Source of the DNA: an uncultured Succinatimonas sp.
GTDB taxonomy: Bacteria > Pseudomonadota > Gammaproteobacteria > Enterobacterales > Succinivibrionaceae
Direction of reading: 5' to 3'
Length of the DNA stretch: 12,102 bases
Assembly: GCA_905201175.1 (NCBI GenBank)
Contig: CAJKNC010000050.1
Coordinates: 1 to 12,102, forward strand
The translations under genes and the position numbers were made by a program. This document shows, one piece after another, positions 5,688-12,102 of this stretch. A model generated the notes under the pieces. It saw only the letters and a list, made by a program, of their open reading frames with translations. It did not search any database and was not told the DNA's origin. Numbering within the stretch: position 1 is the first letter of the stretch; the number at the start of each line of letters is the position of its first letter.

Positions 5688-7061
5688 ATGGCTACACGTG
5701 AGCATTTTTCCTCTCGATTAGGGTTTGTTTTAATCGCAGCAGGCTGCGCTATCGGCTTAGGCAATGTTTGGCGTTTCCCTTTCATTGTCGGACAGTATGG
5801 CGGAGCAATTTTCGTTTTAATTTACTTGCTGTTCTTGTTTCTATTTGGCCTACCATTATTGACCATTGAGCTTGCAGTAGGCCGAGCCTCAAGAAGAAGC
5901 TTAGCCCAGTCTTTTGAGCTTTTAGAGGAAAAGGGAGCTTCTTGGCACTTAAATAAGTATTGGATGATCTTAGGTAACTATGTACTAATGTCGTTCTATA
6001 CAGTAGTGACCGGGTGGATGATGTTCTACTGCATCAAAGGCTTTACTGGAGAGTTTGGGGTTAATACCGATGCAGCTGCTGCAGCTCAGGCATTTACTAA
6101 AATGCTTTCTTCTCCTGCAGATATGCTGACATCTATGTTAGCTGTGATCGCAATTGGCTTTGGTGTCTGTGCCATGGGATTGCGCAAGGGCGTTGAGCGT
6201 ATTACTAAGCCGATGATGCTGCTGCTTTTTGCTATCATGATTTTCCTGGCGATCAGATCTTGTTATTTGCCTGGATTTGAGCAGGGTATTTCTTATTATT
6301 TAACGCCTAATTTTGAGAACTTCTCACAGCATAGCTTAACTGAAGTTTTATCAGCTGCTATGGCTCAGGCTTTCTTCACATTATCCATAGGCATTGGTGC
6401 AATTCAAATTTTTGCCACCTATGCTCCTTCAGATCATACTTTATTCTCTGAAAGCATCAATATTGCAGTTTTAGATACTTTAGTGGCTTTTATTTCAGGC
6501 CTCATCATCTTCCCTGCCTGCTTTAGCTATGACGTGCAGCCAGATCAAGGTCCAGGCTTAATCTTTGTTACTCTGGTATCCATATTCTCCCATATGGAAA
6601 ACGGCGGTATTTGGGGCGGCTTATTCTTCCTCTTTATGACCTTTGCTGCACTTTCGACCGTAGTCGCAGTATTTGAAAATATTATTGCTATTTCTATGGA
6701 ATTATTTACAACCTCGCGCCGCCGTGCCGTTGTGGGTAATTTCTTAATCGTATTGTTCATCTCCTTGCCATGCTTATTTGGCTTTAATTATTTGTCAGAT
6801 GTTCATCCTTTAGGCGGCAGCAGCACTTTCCTGGATTTAGAAGATTTTATTATTTCAAATAATATTCTGCCTTTAGGTGCATTATGTTATTTAATTTTTG
6901 TTACCTGGAAGCATGGCTGGGGCTTTAAGAACTATCTTGCAGAGGCTAATTTAGGCAAAGGTCCTAAGATGCCTTTGTGGATTGAAAAGTACTATCGCTA
7001 TGTATTACCAGTGATAATTTTCTTATTAGTTGCTAATGGTTATGTTACCGTCTTTGGTTAA
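5688..7061 (+). CDS. NSS-family sodium-dependent transporter, first of three tandem paralogues
   Basis: A 457-residue inner-membrane protein of the neurotransmitter:sodium symporter (SLC6/LeuT-fold) family, which moves amino acids or amines into the cell with Na+. About 11 hydrophobic segments fit the 11-TM form common in bacteria. TM1 carries AIGLGNVWRFP (21-31), with Asn26 matching the LeuT Na1 ligand Asn27. TM6 has FFTLSIGIGA (229-238). TM8 has AALST (320-324), with Ser323/Thr324 at the LeuT Na2 hydroxyl positions, and Tyr104 matches LeuT Tyr108. The LeuT Na1 Asn286 position is Asp263. Pocket position 259 (LeuT numbering) is Ile236. The ATG follows AAGG (5674-5677) at ten bases. No clear promoter lies between the pnp terminator and this start; a weak one may overlap the 3' end of pnp, or read-through may supply expression. 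Substrate unknown. Confidence 0.93.
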   Translation: MATREHFSSRLGFVLIAAGCAIGLGNVWRFPFIVGQYGGAIFVLIYLLFLFLFGLPLLTIELAVGRASRRSLAQSFELLEEKGASWHLNKYWMILGNYVLMSFYTVVTGWMMFYCIKGFTGEFGVNTDAAAAAQAFTKMLSSPADMLTSMLAVIAIGFGVCAMGLRKGVERITKPMMLLLFAIMIFLAIRSCYLPGFEQGISYYLTPNFENFSQHSLTEVLSAAMAQAFFTLSIGIGAIQIFATYAPSDHTLFSESINIAVLDTLVAFISGLIIFPACFSYDVQPDQGPGLIFVTLVSIFSHMENGGIWGGLFFLFMTFAALSTVVAVFENIIAISMELFTTSRRRAVVGNFLIVLFISLPCLFGFNYLSDVHPLGGSSTFLDLEDFIISNNILPLGALCYLIFVTWKHGWGFKNYLAEANLGKGPKMPLWIEKYYRYVLPVIIFLLVANGYVTVFG

Positions 7062-7071
7062 GGTATAGATT

Positions 7072-8442
7072 GTGGCTAGAGAGCAATTTTCATCAAGACT
7101 CGGCTTTTTGCTGATTACAGCCGGCTGTGCTATTGGTTTGGGAAATGTCTGGCGCTTCCCTTATATTACAGGACAATACGGCGGAGCGGTCTTTGTTTTA
7201 ATTTATATATGCTTTTTGCTTTTAGTCGGCTTGCCGATGCTGAGCATTGAGCTTGCTGTAGGTCGTGCCTCACGAGCAAGCTTGGGTCGTTCTTTTGAAG
7301 TTTTAACTCCAAACTTAAAATGGAAATATAACAAATATTGGATGATCCTGGGCAATTATGTATTGATGGCTTTTTACAGCTTAGTTACAGGCTGGATGCT
7401 TTACTATATGCTCCTGGTTTTTTCAGGGGGATTGGGTGAAAACATAGATCAGGCTAAAGCCGGAGAAATTTTTGGCACAATGCTCTCTAAGCCTACGACA
7501 CAATTCATCTGTACATTAGTGGTAACGGTTGGTGCTTTTGCTATCTGTGCTTTTGGCGTACAAAAGGGCGTTGAGCGCATTACTAAGCCTTTAATGGTAT
7601 TGTTATTTTTATTATTGATTTTTTTATCCTTGCGCTCATTTGTTTTGCCAGGATTTAAAGAGGGCATCAGCTATTATTTAATGCCAAGCTTTGACAATAT
7701 CGAAACCTCCGGCCTTATGACTACCTTAGCCGCTGCCATGGGACAGGCCTTCTTTACTTTAGGCTTAGGCGTAGGCTCCATTCAGATTTTCGGTTCATAC
7801 ATGAGCCGTAAATACAGCCTTTTTTATGAATCAGCCATTATTACAACCTTAGATACTTTTGTTGCTTTGTTAGCAGGCGTGGTTATTTTCCCGGCTTGCT
7901 TTAGCTATGGAATTGAGCCGGGTTCAGGTCCAGGCCTTATTTTCGTAACCTTAGTATCGGTATTTTCAAATATGGAGCTGGGATGGCTATGGGGAGGCTT
8001 ATTCTTCCTGTTTATGCTTTTTGCTGCCGTTTCGACTTTAATTGCTGTCTTTGAAAATCTCATTGGCATCAGCATTGATATTTTTGAGTGCTCACGTCTT
8101 AAGGCTGTTATTGTCAATTGCGCTGTGGTTTTGCTTTTGGGACTGCCTTGCATGTTCGGCTATAACCTTTTAAGCGATGTTCATCCTATGGGAGGAGAGA
8201 GCACTATCTTAGATACTTATGATTTTGTTTTGAGTCTTAACATTTTGCCGTTAGGAGCAATGGTATATATCCTCTATGTTACCTTAAAGCGCGGTTGGGG
8301 CTTTTTTAATTATGCAAAGGAGTGCAATACAGGAAAGGGACTTAAATTACCGTCCTGGGCCATATGGTATTACCGTATAGTCCTTCCGGTAGTAGTAGTT
8401 GCGCTCTTTGTGCAGGGATATATAGGCATGTTTGCCAAATAA
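7072..8442 (+). CDS. NSS-family sodium-dependent transporter, second tandem paralogue (GTG start)
   Basis: This 456-residue protein is closely similar to its two neighbours over its full length, including near-identical TM1 (GCAIGLGNVWRFP), the GQYGGA and IELAVGRAS segments, and TM8 AAVST with Ser321/Thr322. Its TM6 differs: FFTLGLGVGS places Gly231 where LeuT has Ser256 and Val234 at the Phe259 position, implying a differently shaped pocket. Asp261 is at the Na1 Asn286 position. Translation probably begins at GTG 7072. The Shine-Dalgarno AAGG (7060-7063) overlaps the TAA stop of the preceding gene (7059-7061), the gap is ten bases, and the resulting N-terminus aligns with its paralogues. This arrangement implies one transcript and possibly coupled translation. 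Role: Na+-driven uptake of an amino acid or amine; exact substrate not assignable. Confidence 0.93.
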   Translation: MAREQFSSRLGFLLITAGCAIGLGNVWRFPYITGQYGGAVFVLIYICFLLLVGLPMLSIELAVGRASRASLGRSFEVLTPNLKWKYNKYWMILGNYVLMAFYSLVTGWMLYYMLLVFSGGLGENIDQAKAGEIFGTMLSKPTTQFICTLVVTVGAFAICAFGVQKGVERITKPLMVLLFLLLIFLSLRSFVLPGFKEGISYYLMPSFDNIETSGLMTTLAAAMGQAFFTLGLGVGSIQIFGSYMSRKYSLFYESAIITTLDTFVALLAGVVIFPACFSYGIEPGSGPGLIFVTLVSVFSNMELGWLWGGLFFLFMLFAAVSTLIAVFENLIGISIDIFECSRLKAVIVNCAVVLLLGLPCMFGYNLLSDVHPMGGESTILDTYDFVLSLNILPLGAMVYILYVTLKRGWGFFNYAKECNTGKGLKLPSWAIWYYRIVLPVVVVALFVQGYIGMFAK

Positions 8443-8457
8443 AATTGGAAATCAAAA

Positions 8458-9831
8458 ATGGATAATCGAGAACAATTTAAAACGCGTTTGGGCTTCTTAC
8501 TGATAGCCGCAGGTTGCGCAATAGGCTTAGGCAATGTATGGCGCTTCCCATATATCACCGGTCAATATGGCGGAGCCATTTTTGTGCTTATTTATTTGGC
8601 ATTCCTATTTGGCGTAGGTATCCCGCTTTTAACTATTGAACTTGCCGTAGGCCGTGCTTCACGCCGTTCTATTGCCAGGTGCTATGAGGAGCTGCAGGCT
8701 CCTAAATCTCATTGGAACTGGAATAAATTTTGGCAAATTCCCGGCAGCTATGTTCTGATGTCATTCTATGGACTCATTACAGGCTGGATGCTTTATTATT
8801 GCGTTAAGTTTGCCTCAGGAGCATTCGGATCAAATTTATCTCAGGAAGCAGCTAGTGCTTATTTTTCAGATCTTCTGAAGAATCCTTTGGTCATGTTTGT
8901 CTGTATGACTACTGTGGTTTTAGTGTCCTTCATTGTTGTAGGTATGGGCATTGTCAGAGGAGTTGAGCGCTATACCAAGCCTTTAATGCTGCTGATGTTT
9001 GCTATTTTGATTTTTATGGCAATTCGTTCAGTAACTCTGCCAGGCTTCATTGAGGGGGTTTCTTATTACTTGAAGCCTGATTTATCCCGCTTGCAGGAAA
9101 ATGGCTTCTCTCAGGCTTTGTGGGCTGCTATGGGACAGGCCTTCTTTACCTTAAGCGTAGGCCAAGGCTCTATTGAGATTTTTGGCACCTATATGTCTAA
9201 GCGCCATACTCTTTTAACAGAATCTATATATATTGCTATCTTAGATACCATGGTAGCCTTATTAGCAGGTTTTGTAATTTTCCCGGCTTGCTTCAGTTAT
9301 GGCGTGCAGCCGGATGCAGGTCCTAGCTTATTGTTTGTAACTATGAATACCGTATTTACAAATATGACTTTTGGCGCTTTCTGGGGATCGATATTCTTTA
9401 TGTTCATGCTGATTGCTGCTATGTCAACCTTGATCGCGGTATTTGAAAGCATTATTGCTATCTGTATGGAGCTTTTTAATATATCCCGCATCAGATCAGT
9501 GATCATCAATTTCTGCATTATCATGCTTATCGCTATTCCGCCGCTTTTAGGCTATAACGTATTAGACTTTGTCCATCCTTTAGGCGGCAGCAGTACTATC
9601 TTAGATCTGCAGGATTTCATTATTTCCAACAATATTCTGCCATTAGGCTCTTTATTATTTGTACTCTTTGTGACTGCAAAGACAGGCATGGGCTGGAAGA
9701 ATTATATTGCTGAGGTTAATACTGGTGAAGGCGTTAAGCTAAATCCGGCTTTGCACTGGTATTTCAAGTTTGTATTGCCGGTAATTATTGCGATTCTTTT
9801 AATCGTAGGCTATATAAATATTTTCGGCTAG
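8458..9831 (+). CDS. NSS-family sodium-dependent transporter, third tandem paralogue
   Basis: The third copy has 457 residues and starts 15 bases after the second. ATG 8458 follows a modest GGAA (8447-8450) at seven bases. The NSS framework is intact: Asn26 in TM1 (AIGLGN), Tyr104 in TM3, Ser323/Thr324 in TM8 (AAMST) and Asp263 at the Na1 position. TM6 reads FFTLSVGQGS, so the LeuT Phe259 position is Gln236, a polar residue where the first two copies have Ile and Val. That suggests this copy accepts a more polar or differently sized substrate. It also differs in TM3 (FWQIPGSYVLM against YWMILGNYVLM). It is the last gene of the cluster, and a long hairpin (9848-9880) follows 16 bases after its stop. 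Confidence 0.93.
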   Translation: MDNREQFKTRLGFLLIAAGCAIGLGNVWRFPYITGQYGGAIFVLIYLAFLFGVGIPLLTIELAVGRASRRSIARCYEELQAPKSHWNWNKFWQIPGSYVLMSFYGLITGWMLYYCVKFASGAFGSNLSQEAASAYFSDLLKNPLVMFVCMTTVVLVSFIVVGMGIVRGVERYTKPLMLLMFAILIFMAIRSVTLPGFIEGVSYYLKPDLSRLQENGFSQALWAAMGQAFFTLSVGQGSIEIFGTYMSKRHTLLTESIYIAILDTMVALLAGFVIFPACFSYGVQPDAGPSLLFVTMNTVFTNMTFGAFWGSIFFMFMLIAAMSTLIAVFESIIAICMELFNISRIRSVIINFCIIMLIAIPPLLGYNVLDFVHPLGGSSTILDLQDFIISNNILPLGSLLFVLFVTAKTGMGWKNYIAEVNTGEGVKLNPALHWYFKFVLPVIIAILLIVGYINIFG

Positions 9832-9847
9832 CTTAGGCAAGTAAAAT

Positions 9848-9880
9848 CCCAGTTTAAATATGCTTTATATTTAAACTGGG
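9848..9880. repeat. Perfect 13-14 bp hairpin after the NSS cluster, no T-run
   Basis: CCCAGTTTAAATA (9848-9860) pairs with TATTTAAACTGGG (9868-9880), and T9861-A9867 adds a fourteenth pair, leaving a GCTTT loop. On the plus strand it is followed by GGTATATTC; on the minus strand by ATTTTAC. Neither is a proper U-tract. It probably protects the 3' end of the NSS transcript or acts with Rho. The perfect symmetry also allows a protein-binding role. Confidence 0.6.
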
Positions 9881-9920
9881 GGTATATTCAAATTATCAGG
9901 CCATCAAAGCAAATTTTTTA

Positions 9921-9948
9921 TTTTCAAACCCGCCATTTGCGCTATACT
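9921..9948 (+). promoter_or_regulatory. Candidate slt promoter
   Basis: TTTTCA (9921-9926, four of six) and TATACT (9943-9948, five of six) are separated by 16 bases. The start would be near 9955, giving a leader of about 115 bases that contains the palindrome at 10018-10033. A second -10-like TATAAA lies at 10007-10012 but lacks a matching -35. Confidence 0.4.
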
Positions 9949-10017
9949 TTTATCAATATTTAAACGCAGTCAATATTATCTATAACTGTGCCTCGATAAA
10001 ATAAATTATAAATTTTC

Positions 10018-10033
10018 AACTTAAGCTTAAGTT
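10018..10033. promoter_or_regulatory. 16-bp perfect palindrome upstream of slt, possible operator
   Basis: AACTTAAGCTTAAGTT is fully self-complementary over 16 bases, the size and symmetry of a site for a dimeric helix-turn-helix regulator. It lies 35 bases before the slt ATG, between the candidate promoter and the Shine-Dalgarno, and just downstream of a TATAAA sequence (10007-10012). No regulator is encoded in the window to pair with it. Self-complementary DNA of this length is uncommon but can occur by chance in AT-rich sequence. Confidence 0.4.
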
Positions 10034-10068
10034 AATCTAGCTTTATTCTTTGCTATCAGGTGCGCTTC

Positions 10069-12090
10069 ATGTCTTTTTTTAAAAAATCTTTGATAATCTT
10101 ATCTTTATTAAGCCCTTTGTATGCACAGGCTGTAAGCATAAACCAGGATTCGGTAAGGATTTATGAAGCAAATCCTTTAGTTAAGAATTCTCCTGAGCTT
10201 ATGCAAAAGCGTACAGCTTTTGTTCAGGCTAAGGAAGCAATAAAAAATGGTGATGTGGATACTGCTTTAAGTCTGCAAAAAGAATATTTAAAAGATTATC
10301 CTTTATCTATATATATTGATTACTGGTATTTAGCTGAAGATCCGAGTTTATCTAAATATTCTCAAGTTAAGAAATTTATTAAGGCAAAGAAACAGACAGA
10401 GCTTGGGGAATATCTAAAAAATATCTATGTAGATTATCTGGCATCTCTTGGTGAGTATAAAAAAGTATTAGAGCTTTTAGATAATAAAAAGCCTTATGCC
10501 GATGATGCTAATTTAAGCCGCAAAGAGCTTAAGCGTCAATGCCGTTTTTATGAAGCAAGCTGGCAGACCTCTAAAGCAGGAGATTCGGCAGTTGCCTTTG
10601 CCTCTTCTTTGTATCAGAGAATGAATTCATATCCAGAGGAGTGCAGAAATTTAATGATTTTATGGCAGCAAAAAGGCTATTTAACTAATAAGACTGTCAT
10701 GGAAAAATTTGAAAAGGCTTATATTTCAAAACGATACAAAAATTTAACCATAAATTTGGCAGATACATTAAAGAACAGCAAGTTTGCCTCGCGCGTAAAT
10801 ACTCTTATGGATTTATATGACAATCCTAAAAGTATTTTAACGAATACTCTGCCCAAAAATGCTGAGGGCAGACGCGCTGCAGTTTTGGCCTTTAAGCGCT
10901 ATGCTTCTTTAAAGCCTAATGAGGCAGCGGATAATTTTGCCGAATTTGTAAAGCTTTACAGGCCAAGCTCAACGGAGAATCTTGAGATTAAGCAAATTAT
11001 TGCATCTAATTTTCTCGGAAGATTGAGCACTCCTCAGCAGATATCCTGGGTCGATAAGAATCTTCCTGCAGTAGGGTGGACAGACAGCCTCAAAGAGATG
11101 CGTGCTCGCCGGGCTATCTGGAATTCAGAATGGGAGAATCTTTATGCAATTATCGATTATTTGCCTGAGAGCTTAAAAGATGATATTAACTGGCAGTATT
11201 GGAAAGGCCGTGCAGCTATTGAAATAGGGAAAACCTCTCAGGGCAAGCGCATATTAAATAAGGTTGCCAAAGATAGATCTTTTTTTGGTTTCTTAGCAGC
11301 TCAGGATTTAGATCTCAGAATGCCGTTTAACCATAAAAGACTGTCTAAAAGCATACATTTTCCGGAAGGCGTAGCTAAAAATAAGGCGGTAAGGCGCTTT
11401 TTTGAATTAAATGCACTAGGTGATGCTAATGCTTCTCTTGAATGGCGAGAAATAGCAAAGACTGCAAGTGATGATGAAGCTTTGCTGATGGCAGATTGGG
11501 CTTTGCGCAACGGGCATATAAATTATGCAATTTCGAGCATTGCTATAGGCAAGCGCTGGGATGCTTTGAGCTATCGTTTCCCGATAGCATATTTGGATTT
11601 ATATCGTAAATATGCTAAAGCTCAAAACGTTTCCTTGTCATTTTTATATGGCATATCCCGCCAAGAGAGCATGTTAAATCCGGTAGTTAAATCCCCAGCC
11701 GGAGCTGTCGGCCTAATGCAGCTTATGCCGGCAACAGCTCGTCATGTATCAAAGAAGAATAATTGGGCTTATAAGGGAGTATCTGAATTAGTATATCCTG
11801 AGAATAATATCCGCCTGGGATCAGCCTATATAAAGGATATGCTGAATAGATTTGATAATAACCGCATTTTAGCTGCTGTTGCTTATAATGCAGGACCGGG
11901 CCGTGTTTTAAGATGGGCTTCTAAGGATGGCAAATTCCGTGACAGCGCAATGTATGTTGAGAATATTCCCTTTAATGAAACCCGTAAGTATGTGCAGAAT
12001 GTTTTGCTTTATGATGCTATCTATAACAAGCTGTTAACTGGTAAAGAAGGCGTGCTGCTTTCATCAAATGAGCTTGACTACAGCTATTAG
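10069..12090 (+). CDS. slt: Soluble lytic murein transglycosylase (Slt70 type)
   Basis: This periplasmic muramidase-like enzyme cleaves the MurNAc-GlcNAc bond of peptidoglycan non-hydrolytically, leaving 1,6-anhydro-MurNAc, in wall turnover and removal of faulty glycan. The 673-residue precursor starts with a signal peptide: two Lys at residues 5-6, a hydrophobic core and a YAQA cleavage region near residue 21. A long alpha-helical superhelix follows (about 25-500), then the lysozyme-like C domain. There, SRQES carries the catalytic Glu533, followed by SPAGAVGLMQLMP, AYNAGPGRV and the IPFNETRKYV motif, all matching E. coli Slt70 (645 residues). I chose ATG 10069 because CAGG (10057-10060) lies eight bases upstream; an in-frame GTG at 10060 would overlap that site. 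The gene has its own upstream region with a candidate promoter and a palindrome. In E. coli trpR follows slt; here the window ends 12 bases after the stop. Confidence 0.96.
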   Translation: MSFFKKSLIILSLLSPLYAQAVSINQDSVRIYEANPLVKNSPELMQKRTAFVQAKEAIKNGDVDTALSLQKEYLKDYPLSIYIDYWYLAEDPSLSKYSQVKKFIKAKKQTELGEYLKNIYVDYLASLGEYKKVLELLDNKKPYADDANLSRKELKRQCRFYEASWQTSKAGDSAVAFASSLYQRMNSYPEECRNLMILWQQKGYLTNKTVMEKFEKAYISKRYKNLTINLADTLKNSKFASRVNTLMDLYDNPKSILTNTLPKNAEGRRAAVLAFKRYASLKPNEAADNFAEFVKLYRPSSTENLEIKQIIASNFLGRLSTPQQISWVDKNLPAVGWTDSLKEMRARRAIWNSEWENLYAIIDYLPESLKDDINWQYWKGRAAIEIGKTSQGKRILNKVAKDRSFFGFLAAQDLDLRMPFNHKRLSKSIHFPEGVAKNKAVRRFFELNALGDANASLEWREIAKTASDDEALLMADWALRNGHINYAISSIAIGKRWDALSYRFPIAYLDLYRKYAKAQNVSLSFLYGISRQESMLNPVVKSPAGAVGLMQLMPATARHVSKKNNWAYKGVSELVYPENNIRLGSAYIKDMLNRFDNNRILAAVAYNAGPGRVLRWASKDGKFRDSAMYVENIPFNETRKYVQNVLLYDAIYNKLLTGKEGVLLSSNELDYSY

Positions 12091-12102
12091 GATAATAATA
12101 TT

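Noticed and set aside
6545..9524. Minus-strand frames opposite the three NSS genes
   Set aside because: They recur at equivalent places in each paralogue, as expected for mirror frames of conserved membrane helices, and have no initiation signals.
10060..10068. GTG as the slt start
   Set aside because: It overlaps the CAGG that serves as Shine-Dalgarno for ATG 10069, which begins a normal signal peptide.

Overview
The window looks like a core-genome segment of an AT-rich gammaproteobacterium. The evidence is a linked rpsO-pnp pair, an SsrA tag that differs from the E. coli tag by one residue, and an Slt70-type soluble lytic transglycosylase, all close to their enterobacterial counterparts. 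Low GC and several Na+-coupled amino-acid transporters would suit an anaerobic gut lineage such as Succinivibrionaceae (Aeromonadales). That placement is an inference from memory, not a search.

Layout. Positions 77-1774 (minus strand) encode a SulP/SLC26 anion transporter with a C-terminal STAS domain, with a hairpin beyond its 3' end at 8-53. Divergent from it, a consensus promoter (2030-2059) drives the tmRNA gene ssrA (2070-2430), which ends in a Rho-independent terminator. A 529-base gene-free stretch (2431-2959) follows. It holds the terminator, a possible orphan promoter, a 12-bp hairpin with G-U pairs, the likely rpsO promoter, and an H-type pseudoknot running into the rpsO ribosome-binding site. 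rpsO (2960-3229) and pnp (3325-5604) are separated by an attenuator-like terminator and a second hairpin, the same arrangement as in E. coli. After a strong terminator come three tandem paralogous NSS-family Na+ symporters (5688-9831) separated by 10 and 15 bases, clearly one transcription unit. A 14-bp hairpin, a promoter candidate and a 16-bp perfect palindrome then precede slt (10069-12090), which runs almost to the window edge.

How the parts relate. ssrA, rpsO and pnp serve translation quality control, ribosome assembly and RNA turnover. The NSS cluster probably imports amino acids or related amines with Na+; the three proteins share the ion-site framework but differ at positions that line the LeuT substrate pocket. 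Slt trims peptidoglycan in the periplasm. I see no prophage, transposon, CRISPR array or defence system. The most interesting material is regulatory RNA and DNA structure between genes, plus the transporter triplication. The start codons of pnp and slt are placed at internal ATGs rather than the longest possible starts, on Shine-Dalgarno evidence.
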